From NCBI GenBank assembly GCA_963989385.1, contig OZ022506.1, positions 21,763,903 through 21,827,902 of the forward strand: a stretch of DNA of 64,000 bases, given 5' to 3'. Made by a program: the position numbers and the translations under genes. Origin of the DNA: Ctena decussata (lineage: Eukaryota > Mollusca > Bivalvia > Lucinida > Lucinidae). This document shows positions 11,701-26,600 of this stretch, piece after piece; position 1 is the first letter of the stretch; each line of letters opens with the position of its first letter. The notes beneath the pieces are model-generated. The model was given only the letters and a program-made list of their open reading frames with translations, searched no databases and was not told where the DNA came from.

Positions 11701-14700
11701 CATCCGCCCAGTCTGATCAGAGTCTTCGCTGTTCGCATGGAGCTAGCTTAGACCCTTAGCTGCCCCTCAAGCGCAATGCAAAGTCTCTGATCAGGTTTAG
11801 CAGATGCCCAGTCTGATCTGAGTCTTTACTGGGCACACAACCACTTTTGTTGGTTTTCTTGTGTCGCGGCACCTATATATAGAAAAAAAGCTCACTCAAG
11901 TATGTTTCAATATTTTGGGTCATTATGACATTTCTGATTGTTTTTCAGGATGTACAGAAGCACTCTGTCCACACCCTGGTGTTCAGGTCTCTGAAGAGAA
12001 CTCATGACATGTTCATATCAGATCAGGGCAACCCTCCACCAAAAGATGAAAGAAGGTAAGAAATGGCTAGAGAAGGGAAGAAGTGGGTATGAATAATTTT
12101 AGCACATACCCCTTGTGACCTGTGTCCCTCACATCTTTCATGTTAAGAGAAAAGTTTAAAAAAGTAGCCATTAAAATACATTACTATCTGTAGCTCTTTG
12201 GATAATGAGACAGTGGAGTTTGCATCATACCATTTGAACACAATTGTACCAGTAGATCTGTTTCTTAATTTGACAGTTTTCAATTGTGTTAAGTTTAACA
12301 TATTGCTTTAATCTCCTTGTAAGCATCTTACCTTAAGATAGCTGTTGGGCCAGGACCTGCAGCGCAGTCAATAGCCTGTCTCACTCAAGAGCCAGAGGTC
12401 CTGGGTTCGATACCCCGGTCTGGTCATTGACTTTCATTTCTCCTTCCGCTGATTCAAGAAGGGCAGTTGTCAGTTACTGGCAAAAGTAAGTGCACTTAGT
12501 ACTAGTTAACCACTTAGGAGGTCTAAGCATGCCCAGGAATAGTGTGGTTAGTTTAACTGACTGTTCCGACATGACCGTAGCTGTTTACCGCGGACATAAA
12601 GCAACAAAACAACAAGAAGTTAGCTGTTGGAAATTTTCTAGATTATGTAAGGTCTTTCTGATATGTCCTGAGATAAATTAACTTACAATTATTCCATAAG
12701 AACATCTGTTTTGATGCCTCATTAGAAATGATTAGCAAGTTAGTTTTAAGGTGTATGGCGACATGTCTTCCATTTTCCACCATTTTTTAGAAAGAAAGAC
12801 AACTGTTGTGACTTTCCGTTATTTTCGTGGAGGAAGAAGCCTTTTCATAGTGGAATTTACTCTTAAAGAAAAGAATTTGCTCCCATAGGAGCAAATTCTT
12901 TCTTTAAGAGTAAATCCCATAGGAGTAAATTCTTTCTTTAAGAGTAAACCCCATTTAGAAGAATGGAAAAAAAAAAGAAAATGCAATAGTTACTTCCCCT
13001 GACAGCACCCATTTACATTGTACCTTTAAGATTGTTTTTCCGTATTTCAGTGAGTGGTTTAGAAAGTGTTGTAAAATCGACGATGAGTATGGATTGGTCA
13101 AAAACATGCCAAAAGAAGGAGGACAGAAGAAACAGCCCCAACATGACGTCATCAGGCCATATGGGGAGCAGCAGTGGCATGGTAGGTGAACGGCAATGTT
13201 TTGTCCAACAAAATCTACCATTTTCACAAAGGGAATGCACTTTGGTGACTATCTGTTTGTTCCCCTTCTTGATACAGTCCTACCACAATGGAGTCTACTC
13301 TGAAAGTAAAGAATTTGCTCTGAGTGGAGCAGATTTGTTCCTTCAAGACCTGACCCCTATTTTGAAGGGAGACAAAAATGGTAATGCCAGAGTTGTCCCC
13401 TCTTTATATATACAAGTCAAAAGTTCTAACCGACCACCTAGTTTTTAACATTTTTCCTCAATGCTGTTCGCAATCTCACAATTCAGATAGGCGAATATGT
13501 CGGTAAACCATACCACTAAAAGGTTAAGCATTATTCAGTGCACTGTATCCAGGAGTCACAGATGAATACGGGTACCCCCATTTTCAAAATTAACAAGAAT
13601 TTGCATTGAGTGGTGGGGTACATTTTAACATTTTGACCCTAAGCGGCCACTGTCATGCAGAAAGAGTGTTCATTTTTGCATAAATCTGTTTATTCAGACA
13701 TTTGCTGTACAGTACACGCAACGTGGAGACTTGATCAGACACGCTCTCGCGAGAAATTTTAATCTTTTCCACGAAAGTTTAGTGGGGTTTTTGCGTGTGA
13801 AATGCGTGGGAGATGCGAGACACTCGCGAGGTGCGTGACGTTAAACTCGCGAGAAAACAATTTCTTTTCACGCGAGACACGCAACTTTCGAGAGAAAGGA
13901 TTAACTCCATGTATGCTCAGGTGAGTCATCGGCGTCAAACTTAATCACGCGTGACGCGTGTTTTCGAGTGGAAAGGATTAACGATTCCTATCAATTTCAC
14001 AGGTCATTATATGTTGTACAGGTAATTCATTTATATTTTTACTTTGGGCCTAAAAAAAGTTGTGATTCCGGTTTCCAACCGACTGGTCTTTTTTGGCGCC
14101 GACTAAAAAATTTTTAGCGGCAAAAATTACGATCGGCAATTTCAGCCATTCCAGAAATAACCGAACAAATAGACGGCATAAACCGCTCACGCTATGACGC
14201 GTAAAGCATACCAGTTTGTCGCATAGTATACAATACTGCGCAGGCTGATCCTCATATTTACTATCAGCGTATGGAATAAGATTCCTTTCACCATTTTGTG
14301 CTCTGAGCGGCGTCCTTTGATGTCAAGGCACGAGACTGACCTATAAACGTGCTGTGTTTACCTATTTCAACAAATGCTACCGTCTTCACATTTTATTACG
14401 GCAAAGGCCCTGAATGCGTTCAGTCACCTCTAAATATGAATATATATATATATTATGTTTATTAGTCCGAATACTTTGAGAATTTTTCCGCGCAGCAGAA
14501 TCAGTTTCTTTTTTCATATAGATAGTGATTTTGCAACGCGGAGATCGGAATAAAAAACAAACTTCTCACCTCTTATGTTTCATTCATTTTGATGCATTTT
14601 TAAAATCCAAACACTTTGACTATTGATCCACGACGCAAAATCATATTTTCTATATTTCTTGAATGAACTGATTTAAAAAGAGGATGCAGCTGTGCCGTAT

Positions 14701-17700
14701 TTTTTTTTAGCTGTCAAACCAATAGGTTTACAAATTTGCATATTTCAGCGAGTGGTTAAGCGGACGTCAATCACCTCTGAGACAGCCCATTTGCTAATCA
14801 AGTCATTGTTGTCGCGTGCGCTTTTAATGGAAACTTGACAGCTCTTACATCAGAAAGTTTATATTGGTTAATAAGTAAACATTTTGGCACGTGCCACTAG
14901 CGGTATAGCTTTGAGTTCAAAAGCTGATCGAAACGCTTTGATCTTTGTGACTGTTTTGACATGGATTGGGCTATTATCGGTGGCGGCTGAGCGAAAATTT
15001 TTGTCTGTGTCATCATTCTAGAATTTTGCTACTAAGTAACCTATTAACAATATTCTTTCAAACATAAGCCTCTCTAATTAACTCGCTGCGTAATTGCAAC
15101 AAAATTACGCTGATCATGATTGTTTATCAACACATCCTTAATTCGTAACGGTCAAACAATACTTGCGTTGAGGATGCGATCAATTAGGTTATTCACGCAC
15201 GCTTACAATGTATTAATTGAACCGTTATCAGCGTCGAAAAAAAAATGCATTGCGAATCGTAAAGGTATATGTATAGAAACTTGCATTTACTGTACATGTA
15301 CATTGTACCTACCTGGACAAAATTCCACGCGTGATGCGAGAAACTTTCTCGCATACATCACTCTATGAATTTCACGCGAGATGCGAGGAATTTTCTTGCG
15401 TGGAACGTGGCGATTTTCAAACACGCGAGGAAGTTTAGTGTGAAATGCGTGAGAGTTGCGAGAGAATCTCGTGGATTTTAATCCCTTCCTCGCGATTTTA
15501 AGTGTCACGCGAGAGCGTGTCAGATCAAGTCTTCACGTTGCGTGTACTGTAGTAATGAAGTGGTTTTGCTCACGTAAATTGGATATTTCAAAAAGTGATT
15601 TTCCACAAATTGTAACGAAATGCTTAATTTTGTGAATTTTAAAAATGGGGGTACTTCTATTCATCGGCATATTCTGGATGTAATGTTAAGAATTTTGTAA
15701 CACCTTTTGATGCCTGAGTTGATTGACATATCTGCCTATTTAGGGATGTAAAAAGAACTGTAAGATTATTTGGGGCTCTGAAGAAATTCGATGAAATGTA
15801 AGTGGTCGGTTAGAAGTTTTGGCTAGTATATGTATCTACAATCTTAAATATAAGATGTTTCCAACTGATAGTCAAAATAAGACATAGAAAAATGGAAGAA
15901 GACAGGAGAGAGGTAGTAAAAGAGAGAGAGAGGCAAAAATAGAGAGCAAGAGAGAGAGAGCTGTATAGCAAAATGAATGTTATGCATATATACTGACAAG
16001 ACAATTTATTGTGTCAAATAAACAATTTAAAAACAATAAATGTTACACCAACAATATTTTTGTACAAGCATCAATGAAAAATAATCTTTTGGCTTTGACT
16101 AATATCATTTGTAAGATTTTTGTTCACTTCAGAAGTGGATCCTACAATTCAAGGAACCCATCCTTACCCCACAGGCCCTGGAATACAGCTAGCAGATGGA
16201 ACAACCATGAGAGTAGACCCTACTCAGGCTGGTATGGCACTTGTGGCCTATGAAAACAGGTAAAGAAAGACTTATATATTTTGTATACAAAGGGAATTTT
16301 AAGTTCTCTAGCCTTTTGACCTCTTTTGCAGGTAGCTTGTATTTTAGCCAGGGCTCCAAAATAAGGAGGTTACTTGATAGTGGCCCATGGTGCTCAAGAT
16401 ACAACTTATTTTGCACAAACCAATATGTTGTACATGCTTCTGAGAATAATTTCATTATCTCTCCCTAAAACTATAATGTGTAGGATGTACTTTTTCCTAC
16501 AAGAGCCCTAGCCTAAAGTCTCCATATAAGGGCGTGTTGTTGTGTCTCGTTAGAGTTACCCCACCAAGACAGTTCTGATGAAATAATACAACTTTATGTG
16601 TTTCTTTGTAGCCATACCATCAAATACTAAAAATTTAGCACCTGAATAATTACTATAACTGTTCTAAATTAAACTGTTAGTTTTTTCTGCGCAGTAATGC
16701 ACATGAAAAATGTAGTTGGAATGGCAAACAGTGTAGATCTTGATCAGACTGCAGTCTGATCTGAGTCTGCACTGTTTGCTCAGACCTATTCATCCCAGTA
16801 CTTAGGATTTTTATGGTAAGAAAAAATACCTTATACTCTTGTTATCTAGTACTCCTGTTGTTTTCAGACCTACAGATATTCCCTCAGGAGCCAGTGTAAA
16901 TGATATCAGACAACATGCTGGACACCCAGAAAGAATGGACCCGTCCAAGGTAAAAGTTCACTAAGAATTTAATGTAGCACTTGATTTTTGCTTTAGTCTC
17001 TGATAGACCTTCAGATAAGGTGGAGTTTTGAGGATAATTTTAAGATAATTTTTGTTATTTCTCAACAGAAACATATATTGTGGCCCCTCATTAGAACTGT
17101 TTTGGTGAGACAGTTCTAATGAGGGGTTACAACATATACTTCTAGGAAGAAATATAGATAATTTTTTCCCCAGAGTGTTCCCGTTACCCCTTCTTATCTC
17201 GAGCACTTGAGTCTCGGATAAAGTTTAGATGAACTCTTTAGTTTGACAACTTTGTTTAACTCTGTTAGCTGTCAGATGTAAACTGGGTTCCTTATTTTTA
17301 TGTCCCCACCATGAAGTGGCGGAAGGGTATATAGTGTCTACTGTAACCATGTGTATGTGCATTTGTTTATGTGTTACCAGAATAGTGTGCGGCTATAACT
17401 TCGTCCTGCATGGTGGAATTTCAAAAAACATTTTGCACAGATGATCACCATGACAAGATGGTGTCATGTGCAAGCACTTTGTGGCTAGCTGAAAAGCCAG
17501 GGTCACATTGGTATTTCCCCTGTGTTACTGCATACTGAGCTCTTAGATGCAAATGTTTCTGCATTATGATATTTTCTGATTTCAGACTCTAGTATCAGTA
17601 GGATCACAACAGGCTTTAGTTCCTAAGAAAGCTCCAACTATGCCCAAACCACAGTGGCATCCACCTTGGAAGTTATACAGGGTAAGAAATATGTGCTGCC

Positions 17701-18909
17701 TCATTGTAAAAGATTTTGAAAGTGTTTATTTCACAAGGAAGATCAAGTGAGACATATTCTAGTAATTAGAAATTTAAATTAATCTCTTCTTTGAAAACAT
17801 CTGATGATGCATATGGTTTCAGCTAACTGGCAGTTAGATTCATCTTGTACAAGATAAATGACAATAGTGGTGCAGATTGACAGGATACTTAAACTCATAC
17901 TGATAGTCATCATAAGCCTTGGGCTTGTGATCAGATCCTTGTCCATTTTTCTGTGTTTTGTACTTAAATTTGATGAATAAAATATTGTTTAAACCAAACA
18001 CATACTGAATTAAAGTCAATGCTGGGGGATTAAATTGGATCATTAATTTGTTTTGATCTTAATTTGTTGAGCATGTTTTATTCTATCTATTTGAAACTGA
18101 AAGAAAAGAATAAAATTTTGGAAGCCTTCAGTTATTTTCTAATTGACTGTATGTTAATAGACCCTGTTAATATTTCTGATTATACAACTTCATCCACAGG
18201 TAATTAGTGGTCATCTTGGCTGGGTAAGATGTCTAGCTGTAGAGCCAGGGAACCAGTGGTTTGTAACAGGAGCAGCTGACAGAGTTATTAAGGTAAAACT
18301 TGGGATACACATCCATATTCTGTATCATGGGATATTTTAGTTCAAAAAAGTTTCCAAATACACATACAAGTACAAATTACAAACCAAAAGATGAAAGCTA
18401 TTGAAAAGCCTATAACTGAGCCTCAACACAACAAAACCAACAAAGTGGCATCTGCCCAGTCTGATCAGAGTCGTTGCTGTCCGCATGAATCTTGCTTAGA
18501 CCCTTAGCTACCCAGTAAGTGCACATCAAAGACTGATCAGGCTGGGTGGGTGCCTAGGCTGATCTGAGTCTTTGCTGGGCGCACATGCTACTTTGTTGGT
18601 TTTGTTTATTGCAGCTCATATGTTTTATCTCCTTGATGGGATGCTTCATGATATACAGATACACCTGTCTCCATGGGAGATCAATCTGATCTAGAAAGGA
18701 GCTACTTTTAGAACGAAAAAACAAAACAGCTATATCTCTGAGTAGCCAGTACTAGCCATCTCAAAACCTGACCTCCCACCCCAGCCACATACTCATAATT
18801 AGGAAAGGATTTACTTTCCGTGTGTGGGAAAGGATTTACTTTCCGTGTGTGTGTGTGTATGCTGTACTGTGTCCTCTCCTCCCCTCCCCCCCTCATAATG
18901 CTGTACGCT

Positions 18910-18943
<34 letters not shown>

Positions 18944-20627
18944 CCCCTTTCAACCCTTCAATACCATTCTGCTCAAATAGTTCGTCTTTTCAGAATGATG
19001 GCCAAACTGTGGCTGGTAACCATGGACTATTCCAGCTTTGAATTGGCTACCTGTGTCCTATTAGAAATGTTTGCAGATTGGCAAGCGGTGCTAATCCTGA
19101 TGCCTCAGGACATGAGCTGTGACACAGAATCAGCAAAGTGGCATGTGCACCCAGCGAAGATTCAGATCAGCCTGGGCATCCGCCCAGTCTGATCGGAGTC
19201 TTTGAGTCCGCATGGAGGTAGCACAGACCCTTAGCTGGCCTTAAAGCACATAGTGAAGACTTCAGTCAGACTGGGTGGTGCCCAGGCTGATCTGAGTCTT
19301 ACCATGGTGCACATGCCTTTTCGTTGGTTATGTTGTGTCGTGGCTCAAGTAGATAGCTAATGTCAGCAGGGAAACATTATTCTGCACAGATAATACTCAG
19401 GCTTGTTCATTGAGTTCAAGATGTTTGCTTGCACTAGATGATGTTTCTTATATCTCCAAAAACAGGTATGTTGTTATCCCTCATTTGGACTGCTAGCCTT
19501 AGGCTAGCCTCTAATGAGGGGTCTTAGCCTATGTTTTATGGAGATGGAACAGAAAATATTTCATATTTATTCATGAAACACATCGTTATTGGACCTTCTA
19601 CATGTATTTCTCTTTTTTTTCAGATCTGGGATTTAGCGAGTGGAACATTAAAATTGTCATTGACTGGTCATATCAGTGCTGTAAGAGGAGTGGTAGTTAG
19701 TCCTCGACAGCCATACTTGTTCTCTTGTGGTGAGGATAAAAAAGTCATGTGCTGGGATCTAGAATATAACAAAGTAAGTTCTTTTATATGAGTATGTAGC
19801 ATCTTTTCGAGAGCTCTAGATAAGAGGGAGTATTTGATGATAATTAAGGATAATTTTTCTTATTTATAATTGAAACCATATGTTGTGACCCCTCATCTGA
19901 ACCGTCTCAACGAGACGGTTCAGATGAGGGGTCACAACATATGTTTTTATGCAGAATTAACAAAAATTATCCCTAATTATCACCAAATACTCCCTCTTAT
20001 CTAGAGCTCTGTTTTCTGAAACAGTTATGTCAATTTGTGATTTAGCATTGGTATTGGTGATCATGGAGACACAAAAACTCTGTGATTAGAGCAATGTGAC
20101 ACTTGAGTGTCCAAGGTTCATAGTAGAACTTAGTCCTGTTGAGACCTTAAGACTGTTAAGTTATCTCCTTAACTTCTTTAACATGTCATGATAGAGTCTG
20201 GAAAGATTTAATCAGTATTTTGTCAATCAGTCTCTACAGAAAACTACAGTAAAATGCAGTAACATATGAGCCGCGACACGACTAAACCAACAAGTTGGGA
20301 TCAGTCTGATCAGAGTGTTCTCTGGGCACTTAAATGGTAGCTAAGGGTCCAAGCTAGCTCCAAGCTGACAGCAAAGACTTTGTTTAGATTGGGCAGATGC
20401 CCAGGCTGATATGAGTCTTCGCTGAGTGCACATGCCACTTTGTTGGTTTTGCCATGTCGCAGCTCAGTTATGTTCTGTTTGAATACCCCTGTCTCTGCAT
20501 GATCCTTCCTGTTGGTGAAATGTTAAACCCAGTTTGCTTGCTTGCTTGCTCTGTCTCTTTCTCTCTCTCTCCTCTCTCTCTGAGAAAGAAGGAGGAAGTC
20601 AAGAGAGAGCGGGGGAAAGAGGCAGAA

Positions 20628-20680
<53 letters not shown>

Positions 20681-23600
20681 GAGTTGAGAGAGAGAAAAGA
20701 GAGTACATGTGAAGTACTACTATATTACACTTAAATAGTGCACCCTGGTGCTAATTTGGATTCATTTTTCAGGTGATAAGAAATTACCATGGTCATCTGA
20801 GTGCATGTTATTCCATAGATATCCATCCTACAATAGACATTATAGCTACTTGTGGTCGAGACAGCACTTGTAGGGTAAGATTATATGTAGAATTTGTTGT
20901 AATTAGGACACAATGCTCAAATAAGTGCACTCCTAGGGTGTTTTTGAGAAGCATTTTTCATGTCTTATTAAGCACACATAGTTCATGGGTATTTTCAGCC
21001 CTTTTATTGATACTTTGAGCTTTAATATGGCATTTCTTTTCATAGAAGACAACTTTATTATCAGCTAGTATTTGATATGTATAAGCCAACAATTGTGAGG
21101 CAGATTCATGCATTCTTCATTTCATACTTGACGGTGCACTTAATATAAGGTCTTTTGATTGACAATTTTTGACATAAAAATGAAATTACTATTGTGCACT
21201 GTGAGGTTATTTCTGCAAAATACCATATTTCATTTGAGCAATGTAATGAAACTTTACAGAATCCATGACAGATTCATTTATTACTCAGTCAAGCTCTACA
21301 AAATTGTTAAGAACAATCTGTGTCATTTCTGTCATTAAATTGATATAGGGGAAATTGGGGCAAGTGGGACACTTATTGGAAAAACACTTGCTTGCACAGG
21401 ATAATAAAATAGAACGAGATCAAATCTGTTGACACTTTATAACTCCCCATCACATGAGTTCATATCACACATAAGATGCCTTGTACCAGTATATGTTAAA
21501 CAACCGGACAGCATTAATACGTTGCAGTCAAATGTCCCACTTACCCCATTATTTGGGGTAAGTGGAACACTTATTGCAAATAAATTTTAAGCATTTCAAC
21601 TTTCATTTATGCTCACTATAAAAGAAAAATGCATGAGTTTAGGTTGCAGATAAAACCATTTGTACCACAGAACAGAAAAACGCAGAAAGCGAAACACTTT
21701 TTTCCTTTTTATAATATCGGGTGTACATAACAGAGAAAAACTATAGGGATAAAGTTTAGCCCGGCTTTTCAGTTATTTACTGTGGGATTAAGTTATTTTA
21801 ACACGTTCATTAACTCGAATATGCAAAAACAGTATGATAAAATTCTCAAAAACTATAAACTATTAACTATAAACAGTGTACTGACATTAACAAGAGAACG
21901 GGTATGTTCCATTTAAAGTTAATATCAAAATACCCCATGCACCCACTACATTTACTTTGTAAGTGTTCTTCCCAAATATAATAAAATTCTGCCGTCATCA
22001 CTTTTGTTAAAATGACATTACTATTATGAAGAATCCATGTAGAAACACTTTTAAACATAGCACTGTGCAGAGAGCTTTTAAAAAATAATAAATAATCAAA
22101 CGATATAAAGTGGGTGGGGTAAAGCCAAATTATAATGTTTCAAGTCGAATTTGTTAAGTGAACATGAGCTAACTGATCTTTTGTTACCCCAGGTTGCTCC
22201 CAGCAAGATTCTGTATACCAAAAGTGTTCAACTCTTTCCCTGAGCTTCTATATCATAATATGTAGCTGAACTTGTAAAGTCAAAATACTGGCGTCCCAGT
22301 TACCCCAGTATATTGAAGTAAGTGGCACAGCGTCAATCACCTGCCTGACTGTAGAGTTTGAAAGTTTCAAATAATATGGAAACTGTTAAAATCATAATAC
22401 TTTTCTACCATTCTTTTATTTACCATCTGTTTGAAAAGAAATATGAAGATTGAAATAAAAATAGCCGACTCAAAATTATGAGTGCAACATCAAAGAAAAC
22501 GACAGTAAACTGACGTCACGTCAGACGGAAATAGCGTTACGTATTTGTAGCTCTATGTAGACGTGTTGTTGTATTGTATTGAAAATTTTCATACCGAAAA
22601 ATTACCACGCTTTCTGTTTAAGACGAGAGTATTATAACGATGGTTCAAACTGACCAATGCTGCTATATCCTTCTTATGCAAATGAATGGTCGAGCCTGTT
22701 CTGGACCTTCAAATTTAAAATGCCAGCAGTGCATACTTTTGAAAACCTAAGACTCGTAGAAATATTATTTCTAAACAAAGAAATAGAAGTGCTTTGGCAA
22801 TTTTATTGTCTTCGTAAGTACGCATCATATGCTAGGTCTGGCGCTCAAAGAATAAAATGTGTCCCACTTACCCCATTGTCCCACTTGCCCCAATTTACCC
22901 TAGATAAGTAAGATCAAAATCTTCTTTTTCAAAAAGAAATGTTTATAACTAGAAACATCCTAGCCAGATTAACTATTTGAGTAGTATCTTGAATAAGTAT
23001 TACCAAAATATTTGCGGCTCTTTGCATTCTCAGACAAAGTTTTAAGGAAATGTTTAATTCAGAGCTCCAGATAGGATTAGTCTTGTCAGGATAATTTTGA
23101 GATAATTTTTCTTATTTCTCGACAAAAACATATGTTGTTACCCCTCAGTAGAACCGTTCTGTTGATGAGGGGTCACAACTTTTGTTTCAATGGATTTGTG
23201 TGTTTATATGATTATTTTAAGTGGTGGCATTAACCAGGGGTATATGTGAGCTCCTGCTCACTTGCTTTTATTATAGTCTGTAGTGTTGGAGGTCATTATT
23301 CTAATTGTAATTGAGAGGTTGCTGGTGGTGAGAGTCAATCATTTGTAGAGTTATCTTAGTAAAGGTTCTCATTTGCTCACTGTTTTCCAGATCTGGGACA
23401 TGAGAACAAAAGCTTGTGTTCATACCCTTACAGGCCATACTAACACAGTGGCAGAAGTCAGATGTCAGTCTGCTGAACCCCAGGTATGTGTTTGTTTCAG
23501 CTAAGCTTATTCATGAGCAAGCCATTTTAAAGACATGTGTAGACTAAGCAGACTCATGACCTGAGCTGAAGTTGACTCAGCTGTCTCTTGGTTAGTAATC

Positions 23601-26600
23601 CTGAGTATTAAGCCCAATCCAGCAGTACAACAGCATCAGTTTACAACTAGAAATACACTTTTTTTCTAAGCAGGCACAATCAGCATAAATTCTCAATAAA
23701 ATTTGGGTATTATGTTTTCATAGTCAAATTTACCCTTATTGAAAGCTCAGAGTGTGTGAGCGAAACAGATGTCATGGTTTATCAGCACAAAAAGGATATT
23801 ACTCCGAAAACGTTTAATAAAATAGGATTAATATGTAGAAGATAAAAATTGAATGCACAAGAAAGCTTGGAATGGCAATCAAAACAGTAGTGTTATGCAA
23901 ACGTTGTCCCAGACTAGCATGATTGTTGTCTGTTATGGGCCTTTACTGTATGGTCTCTAAAGTGTATTGGTATGCCTTCGTGTTTTTTCTGGGACACCTT
24001 TCATGAGTTCCTGTTTGGCTACCCAGCTAAGACTGTTTAACCATTCCAAACTGGAATCTACTCTTATATTCAAGAGTTGAGATGGGAGGCAGAAATGAAA
24101 ATTTCAAAGTTGCTTCCCCTGAAAGTGTGATTGTTCACCTAAATAAGATCCAGATATTGAGTAACTTAGCCAATAACAGAGGTCCAGGGGCCGTATTCAT
24201 AAAACAACTAAAGGCGTTGCTATGCTGTTGCTAAGGCTAAATTTCTTTGAAGGAGATTCCCTACAACTATGAAATTTGCTCTGGAGGAACAGTCTTACAA
24301 AGACTGTTCTTCCAGACCAAATTTCATAGTTGTAGGGAATCTCCTTTATAGATATATAGCCTTAGCAACCCCCTAGCAACGACTTAAGTGGCTTTATGAA
24401 TACGGCCCCAGATCTCAGAACTCTAGAATAACGTATTTCTTCAGTTATGAGATAGAGGATATTTGACTTTTTCAGTGTAAGATCGATTTTTATTTCACCG
24501 AATGAACACCAAAAGCAGTATTTTCACGAGTGGCGAAGCCACGAGTGAAAATACCACTTTTGGTGTTCATGAGTGAAATAAAAATTCATCTTACACTGAA
24601 AAAGTCAAATTTTCTATTTCTTTTTTGCTTGAAAATCGCAATAATTCTGTTTATTCAAGAGCGTCAGCCATCACGACAGAAACGCAACTTTTTTCCTAGC
24701 CGTTTTGCGTCAAATTTGATGCTTCCAGCGTGTTTATTGGGTATGATATTGGTTGTAAACAGAGTTTGCAACTAAAAAATAGCTTCAAATATCATTTTGA
24801 TAAACAGATCTCAAAAAATTTACCAAGAAAGAATTCCTACAGGAGACTTAGGTGGCCTGACGTCGCGTGCAGTAACAATGTTACGTTGGCGCTTTAAGTG
24901 ACGTCATTAACGTCGTAATGACGTGCAAACATGCGTGACGTAATTTTTGCTAAGCCAGATAAGATTTAGCCAATTAATCAACAAAAACCTTGAGGCTATT
25001 TCACAAAAATCCTATTTCTGAAACAGTGAAATCGAAAGTGATAATTTCACTGTTTGAAACAGTGAGATTATCAGTTTCGATTTCACCGAGAAATCTCTAT
25101 AATTCATTGAAAAGTATAAAAGAAAAGGGTTTATCATTTCTAAAACAATCTCAAAGATGTAGATCCATCATGTGAGATGGATCTAGATCTTTGGGATTGT
25201 TTTGGAAGAGAAAAACCCATTTTATAGCTGATTACATATTTGCAATGATTTTGGAAGAATATTCTCCCTTCAGAAAACCAAATAAATACAATGAGAGGTA
25301 TTGATTGGTTATTCCAGACTAACATAATTCTTTATCAAATATATACTGTGACCTCTCTTTAGATTTGTCTCAATGATGTCCCAATACTGGTACATGGGTT
25401 CATTAGGATACCTTTTTACCTCACAGGTGATAACTGGAAGTCACGACTGCACAATTCGTTTGTGGGATCTTGCTGCAGGCCGGTCAAGAGTCACACTAAC
25501 AAACCACAAGAAAAGTGTTAGAGCTTTAGCTATTCATCCTACACAGTAAGTATATTTCTGATGTCATCTGATGCTTCTCTATTTTTGTGTCTTCTAGCAA
25601 TTATCAAATTAAAAAGCATTCCAAAAAATCATCAATCCAAAAAAGCATTACAAGAATCACAAATTCAAAACTTTACATAAATTAGCATCTGCAAAATTTT
25701 CTAAGGGGGGGGGGGGGATGTACAGAGGGGTCACAGAGCTAGGAACATGATAAAATATCAAGGCATGCTCATCAATATTCTAAATGTTATAAGGGTATTA
25801 AAATTGTGGAGCAAGCCAGGGTTATACAGATATAAAGCAGCGACAGCTAAATGCAGCTCAAACTTCGGAACTAACTCGGACAGTATGAACGACAGAGTTG
25901 TCACTCATATATCAGACAAATTTTCATGACCTGTTCTGCATATCGAAATCGAAATCGGTCTAAACCACCGATGACGTCATACGAATCCAAAATAGACACG
26001 AAAACTAATGACTACACTGTGTATTCCACAATCCAAAAGTCACGAAAACTAATGACTACACTGGAGCGCCTTTATAACGCGGATGTCATCGCTGAAGTAG
26101 CCATTTAGTCCACATGTTCTTACTTAACGTGAAAAATGCGCTTTAAAGCGCAGAGACAGTCAGACCGAATGTGGAAGTACACATGGCTGTACCAATCGGA
26201 CATCCTCGCCGGTCTTCATTTACGGAATTGGCCGAAGTATTACGATTGACTTGTTTTACTGTAATCGAGTTAATTCTCTTGAAATATGAATATACTTGCA
26301 AAAAGGTACCTTCGGACGAAGAAAAAATTTTTTTTTTCTGCGCGAGAAATGACGTCGGCTAAAAAAAATTCTGACCAGACTGCACATAATTAAGTCCGGT
26401 TTAAATTTTTTTTTTGCTAGTCAAATTCTTTCCTTATGCTATCTTTGAAAGTATACAATAGTCAGTAACCTTACGTTGCACAGCCTTTTCCCGTGCATTG
26501 GCACGTGTATGTGTGTATTACGAGTTGTGCAAAACCTTCGCCGCTGGCCAATATTGTTAACATGCTAATTATCGAAGATTTCTAAAATTGAGTCAGTGTT

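Noticed and set aside
13032..13448. 138-codon plus-strand frame overlapping exon 3
   Set aside because: It is in a different frame from PLRG1 exon 3 and runs through the donor into a MITE.
18708..19041. Proline-rich and glycine-rich open frames
   Set aside because: Caused by the poly-C tract; no homology or splice context.
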